DNA of 64,000 nt from Lacibacter luteus (GTDB taxonomy: Bacteria > Bacteroidota > Bacteroidia > Chitinophagales > Chitinophagaceae), in assembly GCF_004118265.1 (NCBI RefSeq), contig NZ_SDHW01000001.1, positions 620,001 through 684,000 of the forward strand. The letters are read 5' to 3'. Positions 37,538 through 43,920 of this stretch are shown one piece after another. Every line of letters begins with the position of its first letter. Position 1 is the stretch's first letter. The notes below the pieces were generated by a model. That model was not told where the DNA came from and made no database searches. It was given only the letters and a program-made list of their open reading frames with translations. The translations under genes were made by a program, and so were the position numbers.

Positions 37538-38344
37538 TTATTTACCCCATCCCCACTCTAAAAACTCGGGAAATGCTTTGGTCCATGTTGGCACATCATG
37601 TGCTCCATCTTCCAGTTCGAGGTATTTTATTGCATCTGCAGCATAACCTTTGCGTTTCAGTTCCATTATAAGATCCAACGCATCATCAATTGAATCGATA
37701 ATACCGTTGTTGTTGCGATCGGACTTTTCATCGAGCAATCCTGTTTGAAAAAAGAACCGCAACCACGGTGATGCTTTTCCTGCACGCACCTGGTTATGCA
37801 TAATGCGGTCTGCCTCATCGGTATAACCATTATCATACGCCTTTTGCCGCCACCACAACGAGCCGGAAAACACGCCTACTTTAGTAAACTCATGTGCATG
37901 ATTCCAAACAATATCCAACGCCATTAAACCACCGAGCGAAAAACCTGCAAATGCTTTTTCTTTAAACTGCGGAACGTTGTATTTTTTACGGAGGTAAGGG
38001 AGCAATTCGTTAAACACAAATTTTGTGTACAAATCTGCTTTGGCACCACGTCCTAAATAATCGGCCTGGCTGGCAATACCATATTCCATTTTACGATCGG
38101 TACCGCAATGTATACCCACACAAAGCAATGGTTGTATTTTTTGTTGATCGTATAAGTTTTCAAGAATATCTGTAAACGGCATTTTCAATAAATCCTGTCC
38201 GTCGTTTATAAGCAGTAAACTTATTTCGGCCGAATCAATAACGGGAGTCGGCAAATAAAAATCAACCGTTACTTCCCGTTCCAGGTACTCCGATAACAGC
38301 AGCTCCGATACAAACACAACCTGCATTAATTTCGTGTTAAGCAT
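37538..38344 (-). CDS. Alpha/beta hydrolase, esterase D/enterochelin esterase-like family
   Basis: Cytoplasmic alpha/beta hydrolase (268 aa, no signal peptide). The nucleophile elbow GFSLGG contains Ser136; IHCGTDRKMEYG and the late DGAHDVPTW supply oxyanion and catalytic His regions. The family hydrolyses esters such as enterochelin or S-formylglutathione, or acts as acyltransferase. The ATG at 38344 was chosen; a TTG at 38353 is possible but overlaps the TATTTTTG box at 38351-38358. The promoter/start sequence is nearly identical to that of the amidotransferase gene at 42666, linking this gene to the adjacent ATP-grasp/ligase cluster, from which it is divergent. Substrate unknown. Confidence 0.88.
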   Translation of the reverse strand: MLNTKLMQVVFVSELLLSEYLEREVTVDFYLPTPVIDSAEISLLLINDGQDLLKMPFTDILENLYDQQKIQPLLCVGIHCGTDRKMEYGIASQADYLGRGAKADLYTKFVFNELLPYLRKKYNVPQFKEKAFAGFSLGGLMALDIVWNHAHEFTKVGVFSGSLWWRQKAYDNGYTDEADRIMHNQVRAGKASPWLRFFFQTGLLDEKSDRNNNGIIDSIDDALDLIMELKRKGYAADAIKYLELEDGAHDVPTWTKAFPEFLEWGWGK

Positions 38345-38350
38345 AAACGT

Positions 38351-38358
38351 CAAAAATA
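38351..38358 (-). promoter_or_regulatory. Candidate -7 element of esterase gene, shared with amidotransferase gene
   Basis: Reverse strand TATTTTTG matches TAnnTTTG; the ATG follows after only 6 bases (TATTTTTGACGTTTATG). 16 of these 17 bases are the same in front of the gene starting at 42666. The spacing implies a leaderless or nearly leaderless transcript. Confidence 0.5.
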
Positions 38359-38434
38359 AGGAAATGCAGTAAAATATTTTAAAGGCAATAATTGATGTTA
38401 CAGAATTGTGTGCTATATTAATGCAGTGAACAAA

Positions 38435-38455
38435 GAACTATACAATCAATAGTTC
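38435..38455. promoter_or_regulatory. Inverted repeat in esterase/ATP-grasp intergenic region
   Basis: GAACTAT-acaatca-ATAGTTC is a perfect 7-bp inverted repeat with 7-base spacer, 28 bases before the ATP-grasp ATG, in the region between the divergent genes. The size and spacing fit a dimeric-repressor site, but no regulator gene is adjacent. Confidence 0.35.
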
Positions 38456-38483
38456 ACACATCACCTACACAAAATAAAAAAGT

Positions 38484-39437
38484 ATGAAAAAGATCGGCAT
38501 CTTACACGGAAAAGAACGCTCTTTCCCCACTGCATTTGTTGACCGTATTAACAGTAAAAACATAGCCGGTATAACAGCTGAGCCTGTTCGTATTGACAAA
38601 GTAGTGCAGGGTGTAAATAATGGTTATGCTGTTATTGTGGATCGTATTTCGCAGGATGTGCCGCATTACCGTGCTTATTTAAAAAACGAAGCCATTACGG
38701 GCACAGCTGTTATCAATAACCCATTCTGGTGGAGTGCCGATGATAAATTTTTCAACAACTGTCTGGCTACAAAAATCAATGTACCTGTTCCCAAAACAGT
38801 GATCCTTCCGTCGAAAGAACGACCAGACGATACAAGCGACGCATCGTTCAGCAACCTTGCGTACCCGATGGATTGGGAAGGCATGTTCAACTACATTGGC
38901 TTTCCGGCTTATATGAAACCATTTGCAGGAGGTGGTTGGAAGAATGTTTACAAGCTCAACAATGCTGCCGACTTTTTTGATAAGCATGCAGAAACCGGAC
39001 AGCTTGTAATGTTATTGCAGGAAGAGATTGTGTTTGAAGAATATTACCGTTGTTATTGTATTGGCCGCAAGTATGTACGTATTATGAGTTACGAACCACG
39101 TAACCCACATCATTTACGCTATGTAGCAGACTTTCAACCATCGGCAGAAAAACTGCAGATGATGACAGATATTGTATTGCGCATCAACAATTATCTTGGT
39201 TATGATTTTAATACCGTAGAACTTGCATTGCGTGATGGTGTGCCGTATGCAATTGACTTCTGTAATCCTGCACCTGATGCCGACCTTGCAAGTGTTGGGC
39301 AGGAAAATTTCGATTGGGTTGTTGAAGCTGCCGCCAATTATGCCATTGAACGTGCCTTAGAACAAAAACCGGGTGAAGACAATTTAACCTGGGGTGAATA
39401 TGTAAAACGTGGAGCGAACAAGCAATCCTTGTATTAA
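38484..39437 (+). CDS. ATP-grasp family ligase-like protein
   Basis: I infer an ATP-grasp amide or peptide ligase, 317 aa, cytoplasmic. Lys145 in AYMKPFAGGGWKNVYKL with the glycine run 149-151 looks like the phosphate-binding lysine and loop; Glu180/Glu181 in LLQEEIVF fit the adenine-contacting segment; Glu246 in NTVELALRDG plus Asp258 and Asn261 in AIDFCNPAPD fit the Mg2+-binding end of the fold. The N-terminal third (about 1-110) is the substrate-binding pre-ATP-grasp domain. The partner ligase gene begins 17 bases downstream, so both are co-transcribed. Substrates unknown; this is a fold-level call. Confidence 0.8.
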   Translation: MKKIGILHGKERSFPTAFVDRINSKNIAGITAEPVRIDKVVQGVNNGYAVIVDRISQDVPHYRAYLKNEAITGTAVINNPFWWSADDKFFNNCLATKINVPVPKTVILPSKERPDDTSDASFSNLAYPMDWEGMFNYIGFPAYMKPFAGGGWKNVYKLNNAADFFDKHAETGQLVMLLQEEIVFEEYYRCYCIGRKYVRIMSYEPRNPHHLRYVADFQPSAEKLQMMTDIVLRINNYLGYDFNTVELALRDGVPYAIDFCNPAPDADLASVGQENFDWVVEAAANYAIERALEQKPGEDNLTWGEYVKRGANKQSLY

Positions 39438-39454
39438 AAAATTAATATTAACGA

Positions 39455-40567
39455 ATGGCTAGCATCAACTATAAACAGTTTACAATAGGTGTTGAAGAAG
39501 AGTACATGGTTTTTGATCCTGTAACAAGAGAATTAAAAAGCCATGAGCAGAAAATTGTAAGCGAAGGACAAAAAGTGATAAAGGACAAAGTGAAGGCCGA
39601 GATGCACCAGGCTGTGGTGGAAGTTGGTACAGATATTTGTCACAGTATTGAAGAAGCGTACAACGATGTTGCTTTACTGCGCAAAACCATACATGGTATT
39701 GCAGGCAATATTGGGTTAGCTGTTGGCGCAAGCGGTACACATCCGTTCAGTCATTGGCAGGACCAGCTAATTACCGATCATGTACGTTACAACCAGATCG
39801 TAAACGAATTGCAGGAAGCTGCAAGAAGCAATCTCATATTTGGTTTGCATGTACATGTAGGAATGGAGAACAGGAAGATGGCTATTCACCTGGCCAACTC
39901 TGCACGTTATTTTTTACCACATGTATATGCACTAAGTACCAACTCTCCTTTTTGGGAAGGACGCATGACGGGTTACAAATCGTTCCGCACAAAAGTGTTT
40001 GATAAGTTCCCCCGTACAGGCATTCCCGAATCGTTCGACAGTATTGAAGCATACGAAAACTATGTTGCACTGCTTATTAAAACAAACTGTATTGATAATG
40101 CAAAGAAGATCTGGTGGGACCTACGTGTACACCCCTTCTTCAACACCATTGAGTTTCGCATTTGCGATGTACCGATGACCGTAATGGAAACCATTGCGAT
40201 TACAGGCTTGTTCCAGGCTATTACAGCTAAACTGTATAAGCTGCGTAATCAGAATATGAACTTCATCCAATACCAACGGGCACTGATAAACGAAAACAAA
40301 TGGAGAGCGAGCCGCTATGGCATTGATGGTTATCTGATTGATTTTGGTAAAGAAGAAGAAACCAATACCCGTGCACTCATTTACGAATTGCTCGATTTTG
40401 TTGATGATGTTGTGGATGAGTTGGGTTGCCGTGCTGCCATCAACTACATTCCTGAAATGTTGAACAAAGGCACCGGTGCCGACAGACAGCTAAAGGTATA
40501 CGAGGATACAAAAAGTCTTCCTTCGGTTGTTGATTATATTGGTGCTGAGTTTTTGAGTGGAGTGTAA
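39455..40567 (+). CDS. Carboxylate-amine ligase, YbdK/GCS2 family
   Basis: Glutamine-synthetase-fold enzyme of the GCS2 (COG2170, YbdK) family, 370 aa, which activates a carboxylate with ATP and joins it to an amine; the E. coli protein has weak glutamate-cysteine ligase activity. The diagnostic FTIGVEEEYMVFDP (Glu14-Glu16 as metal ligands) is at the start, followed by GLHVHVGMENR, NSPFWEGRMTGYKSFR and VHPFFNTIEFRICD. Adjacent ATP-grasp and amidotransferase genes suggest a dedicated small-molecule or peptide pathway. A role in glutathione-like thiol synthesis is possible but no glutathione synthetase is seen. Ends 6 bases before the convergent gene at 40574. Confidence 0.92.
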   Translation: MASINYKQFTIGVEEEYMVFDPVTRELKSHEQKIVSEGQKVIKDKVKAEMHQAVVEVGTDICHSIEEAYNDVALLRKTIHGIAGNIGLAVGASGTHPFSHWQDQLITDHVRYNQIVNELQEAARSNLIFGLHVHVGMENRKMAIHLANSARYFLPHVYALSTNSPFWEGRMTGYKSFRTKVFDKFPRTGIPESFDSIEAYENYVALLIKTNCIDNAKKIWWDLRVHPFFNTIEFRICDVPMTVMETIAITGLFQAITAKLYKLRNQNMNFIQYQRALINENKWRASRYGIDGYLIDFGKEEETNTRALIYELLDFVDDVVDELGCRAAINYIPEMLNKGTGADRQLKVYEDTKSLPSVVDYIGAEFLSGV

Positions 40568-40573
40568 TCCTCG

Positions 40574-41773
40574 TCAGACGGAACGTTCTACAAACGCCAC
40601 ACTACCTCCAACCCAGGTTTTGTCTTTGTTATAACGCACACCAATCATTTTCCCTTTGCTCATACGTGCAAGGTTAATTGCTGCATGCGGACGCTCATCG
40701 CCATCAGGCCATACATACATGATCCGGATTTCCACTTTTGCAGGATCGTCGGGTGTTTCCACCACATCGGCATATTGCACTTTCTTTTGCAGAATATAAT
40801 TTTCAGGATCATTAATTGCATCAATATCTTCCTGCGTAACATCAATAATTACACCTTGCCCGGCAAATGAAAACAACGGTTTCAATACATACTTCGACAA
40901 ATCATCTGGCAGTTGTTTGATCTCATTCAGGAAAAATGTTTCAGGGATGTAAGGATGTTGAATAAACGGCAATGTGAATTTGCTGATGCGATAAAACCAG
41001 TTGGGATGCGGCAACCATTCCACATCAAGATCCTGCGTAATATCCACTACATCGCCCAGCTTTTCTTTATTCGCTTTCAGATCGTCGAAGATGATGCGGT
41101 TGTAAATGCGCTTTACTTCTGTTTTTACACCATCCTTCATGTAGTAAAGCTTGCGTCCTTCCTGCATCAGTTTAGTTAAACAAACAGCTTCAATACCGAT
41201 ATAATCTTTGGTGCAGGAAAAATCAATTCTTGTTTTTTGTTCTTCAGGTTTTATTTCAAGCAGAATAACATTTTCTGTTGCATGCGAACCGATGATGAGT
41301 TTTCGCAGCAACTCGATATACGTTTCTTTTGTATACCCGTTTAAGAATTGACTGTAGTTAGAAGGGATATCAAAATGCCGTTGCACTACTTCGGGATAAT
41401 ACACCTGGAAACCAAACAAGGTTGGGAAACCCTGCATTTCGATCAACTGAGGCTCCAGTTCGCCCGCTTCATTCATGCACACACCAAAATCAAATGCGAT
41501 CATGTGTGCTTGTTTGTTTTCGTTGGGTACTTTTTCTCCTGCCGGAATTGAACGTTCGGTTAACGAAAGAAAAGAAGGTTCACAAATAACATCTACAATG
41601 CGTTCGCATGCATCGATCATTTTTTGTGCAAAAGCTTTATCTACAAACACAGGTGTTTCGCTTACACGAAATTCAATATCTCCGGGATGAAGACTGTGCA
41701 GGTCTTTTAAGAAAGCCTCATACTTTTCAACAGTAAATGCATTGTTGAATGCTTTGCGTATTGCAGGAACCAT
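40574..41773 (-). CDS. Hypothetical protein, possible circularly permuted ATP-grasp
   Basis: Unassigned 399-aa cytoplasmic protein. Asp95 and Glu112 in the region FDFGVCMNEAGELEPQLIEM resemble the metal-binding end of an ATP-grasp, but appear before the apparent nucleotide-binding lysine: KPLFSFAGQGV (Lys298) with ENYILQKKVQ (about 325-333) and VEIRIMYV. In normal ATP-grasps the order is reversed, so this looks like the permuted arrangement of glutathionylspermidine-synthase-like enzymes. A ligase function would fit the neighbourhood. It lies 53 bases downstream of the amidotransferase gene on the same strand, with a small hairpin directly before its ATG. The fold assignment is inference. Confidence 0.75.
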   Translation of the reverse strand: MVPAIRKAFNNAFTVEKYEAFLKDLHSLHPGDIEFRVSETPVFVDKAFAQKMIDACERIVDVICEPSFLSLTERSIPAGEKVPNENKQAHMIAFDFGVCMNEAGELEPQLIEMQGFPTLFGFQVYYPEVVQRHFDIPSNYSQFLNGYTKETYIELLRKLIIGSHATENVILLEIKPEEQKTRIDFSCTKDYIGIEAVCLTKLMQEGRKLYYMKDGVKTEVKRIYNRIIFDDLKANKEKLGDVVDITQDLDVEWLPHPNWFYRISKFTLPFIQHPYIPETFFLNEIKQLPDDLSKYVLKPLFSFAGQGVIIDVTQEDIDAINDPENYILQKKVQYADVVETPDDPAKVEIRIMYVWPDGDERPHAAINLARMSKGKMIGVRYNKDKTWVGGSVAFVERSV

Positions 41774-41793
41774 AGAAGATGTTTTGTCTTCTA
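41773..41793 (-). promoter_or_regulatory. Hairpin abutting the start codon of the ATP-grasp-like gene
   Basis: On the reverse strand TAGAAGA-CAAAACA-TCTTCTA is a perfect 7-bp stem whose last base is the A of the ATG start codon. It could mask the start and limit translation, or be an operator. A TACTTTTA (one mismatch to TAnnTTTG) lies just upstream, so the gene may also have its own promoter. Confidence 0.35.
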
Positions 41794-41826
41794 AAAGTAT
41801 TTGATTTTATTTAAACAGGAAAGTGT

Positions 41827-42666
41827 TTACGCTTCTACCGCATATTGAGAAAAAACAGCACTGTGTAAAAAGTTGGGAAGTATATGCGAATAAGTGAACA
41901 GAATCTTATCCGGATCTTCAAGATGTTCGATCATGCTCTTCCATTTTTCGAACCCATGATTATCGATCACGGTTTTCTTTTTGTCTTCTTTCTGCAGGTA
42001 CATGCTCATACCAATTGCATCGGCCTCGGGGTGAAACTGTGTACCGATCATGTATCGGTTAAAACGTACACCCATAATTGCACGTTCGAGCGGTATATGC
42101 GGACGTTCTTTTTCAATACACAATAAAGATGCTCCTATTTGCTTCAGGTATTTATGATCGGGCTGTATTACCTGGTAATCTCTGCTATCTACAGCATAGA
42201 ACGGATCTTTCAAGCCACTAAAAACAGCCTCTCCTTCTATGCCTTCAATAATATGAACAGGAAAAACGCCAAAGGCAGTTGATTTGCGGGCACAAACATT
42301 ACCGATCTTAAAATAACGGCAGGCTAACTGAAACGAGTGACAGATAAAAAACACCGGCTTTTTCTGATTGTTCAAGGGATTATCGTTCCAATGTTTTACA
42401 GAATCGATCCAGCTGAAAAAAACATTCTCCCATTCTGTGCCTTCGCTTTCCAATGGACTGCCGGGACCACCTGAAGAAATAAACAAATCGTACGACAGAT
42501 CGGGCACTTCGCATTTACCACGTACATCAAATTCATCCCAACTCAAATCCAGTACGTTGATGTCGGCAAAACTGTTCAGTATTTCACGAATACAACGCAT
42601 GCCCTGGTTCGCAACGCCATCATACATATCCAATATTGCAACACGTACCTGTTTTACTTCTGCCAT
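41827..42666 (-). CDS. Class I glutamine amidotransferase-like protein
   Basis: Class I amidotransferase fold, 279 aa. Cys109 in FFICHSFQLAC is the nucleophile; His212 and Glu214 in TQFHPEAD complete the triad; SSGGPGSP (64-71) is the oxyanion segment. The elbow departs from the usual G-x-C-x-G-x-Q: both glycines are replaced (F-I-C-H-S-F-Q). It presumably hydrolyses a glutamine or gamma-glutamyl amide and passes ammonia to a ligase, or removes a gamma-glutamyl group. The ATG at 42666 (MAEVKQVRVAILDMYDG) is preferred over 42711, because a TATTTTTG box lies between them, 6 bases before 42666. First gene of a pair with the ATP-grasp-like gene. Confidence 0.87.
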   Translation of the reverse strand: MAEVKQVRVAILDMYDGVANQGMRCIREILNSFADINVLDLSWDEFDVRGKCEVPDLSYDLFISSGGPGSPLESEGTEWENVFFSWIDSVKHWNDNPLNNQKKPVFFICHSFQLACRYFKIGNVCARKSTAFGVFPVHIIEGIEGEAVFSGLKDPFYAVDSRDYQVIQPDHKYLKQIGASLLCIEKERPHIPLERAIMGVRFNRYMIGTQFHPEADAIGMSMYLQKEDKKKTVIDNHGFEKWKSMIEHLEDPDKILFTYSHILPNFLHSAVFSQYAVEA

Positions 42667-42672
42667 AAACGG

Positions 42673-42680
42673 CAAAAATA
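42673..42680 (-). promoter_or_regulatory. Candidate -7 element of amidotransferase gene
   Basis: Reverse strand TATTTTTG followed 6 bases later by the ATG: TATTTTTGCCGTTTATG. The same 17 bases with one change stand in front of the esterase gene at 38344. Supports the 42666 start and predicts a leaderless mRNA. Confidence 0.5.
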
Positions 42681-42725
42681 CCGAAAAATTGATGTTTGAA
42701 CAGGCATACATCTATCCACAAATGT

Positions 42726-42763
42726 GAAAAAGCAACAGGCCGCTGATTTTCAGCGGCCTGTTG
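42726..42763 (-). terminator. Intrinsic terminator of the TPR protein gene
   Basis: CAACAGGCCGCTGA (42733-42746) and TCAGCGGCCTGTTG (42750-42763) form a perfect 14-bp stem with a 3-base loop; on the reverse strand it is followed by CTTTTTC. It lies 21 bases after the stop of the gene at 42785 and insulates the downstream amidotransferase gene. Confidence 0.85.
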
Positions 42764-42784
42764 TTATATCAAGTTTGTTTGAGC

Positions 42785-43816
42785 TTACATACCCATATCC
42801 ATTTTCTTTTGCTTCAGACTGTTTAACGAAGGATCTAATTCAATGGCTTTATCGCAAAGCATCATTCCTTTATCTTTTTGTCCCATTTTTTGGTAAGACA
42901 TGCCAATCATGTACAATGCTCTTGCATTTTTATTATCGTTTTGCAACACCATATCCCAGTTGTCAATTGCATCTTTATACTTGCCGCCTTTGTAGAACGA
43001 TTCGGCCAAAGCATAGCGAACAGTTAAGCTATGTGGTCTTTTTTCAAGCGATAATTGAAGATTTTCAGCCGCCTTTGCAAAGTCGCCGATGTTCATATAA
43101 CAATAAGCAAGGCTCTCGTAATAATCCGCATTTTTTTGCCAGCCTCTTTCTGCAGCGAGCTGAAACGTAGCAATAGCATTTTTATCATCAGGAATTGAAT
43201 AATAAACCATTGCCATCTCAAACACATAACGTGCATTTTTCTGATCGGCATTAGCTGCTTTCTGATAATAGGGAATGGCTTGCTTGTAACGCTCCATTTC
43301 TAAATAGCTGCGGCCAATGGTATAATACAACACCGCATTACTGGTATCTGTTTCCATGGCGTACATTAAACGGTTGATGGCTTGCGGATAATTTTCGAGA
43401 TAATAATTACACATGCCGGCAATGTAATGCATGGGTTTATCCTTGTGTAACTTCTCCCATTTTTCGGTGAAGCTTAATGCATCCTGATGACGACCGAGAT
43501 TAAAGTAAAGTGTTGCAAGTTGCTGAAATGTTTCTTCGTTGTTTGGTTCCAATCGATTCCAGCGGGTGTATGCATCAACTGCCTGACGGTAGTTACGGCT
43601 TTCAATACCATATTGCCCCATCGCTTTTAAGGCTTCAACATTCGATGTATCGTATTTGATTGCCTGTTCAAAAAGATTCAGTGCTAACTGAATACGACGC
43701 TCATTCTTAGCAGTAATTGCACGCTGCAATACGGCGTTTGAACTATCTCTGTTTTGTGCAAAAAGGGAAATACTGCAGGTAAGAAAGATGGTTGTTAGGG
43801 TTAACCAGGTTTTCAT
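42785..43816 (-). CDS. Secreted TPR repeat protein
   Basis: Signal peptide ending SISLFAQ, then nearly the whole protein (343 aa) is tetratricopeptide repeats, for example VEALKAMGQYGIESRNYRQA, VLYYTIGRSYLEMERYKQAI and ARALYMIGMSYQKMGQKDKG. A periplasmic scaffold protein with no enzyme motif. It is 104 bases downstream of glgB on the same strand and closed by a strong terminator. A functional link to glycogen metabolism is not supported. Confidence 0.85.
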   Translation of the reverse strand: MKTWLTLTTIFLTCSISLFAQNRDSSNAVLQRAITAKNERRIQLALNLFEQAIKYDTSNVEALKAMGQYGIESRNYRQAVDAYTRWNRLEPNNEETFQQLATLYFNLGRHQDALSFTEKWEKLHKDKPMHYIAGMCNYYLENYPQAINRLMYAMETDTSNAVLYYTIGRSYLEMERYKQAIPYYQKAANADQKNARYVFEMAMVYYSIPDDKNAIATFQLAAERGWQKNADYYESLAYCYMNIGDFAKAAENLQLSLEKRPHSLTVRYALAESFYKGGKYKDAIDNWDMVLQNDNKNARALYMIGMSYQKMGQKDKGMMLCDKAIELDPSLNSLKQKKMDMGM

Positions 43817-43920
43817 GGATTTACGGTTTTTGGATTTCGTGTAAAATTAGACATATTAAAGTTATTGCAAAGCGTAAATCTACTCGCATAAATCCTGCCA
43901 TTTTTCCCATTTTTAAGGGT

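Noticed and set aside
42667-42711. Longer start for the amidotransferase gene
   Set aside because: The extra 15 residues do not resemble the family N-terminus, and the TATTTTTG promoter box lies inside this stretch.
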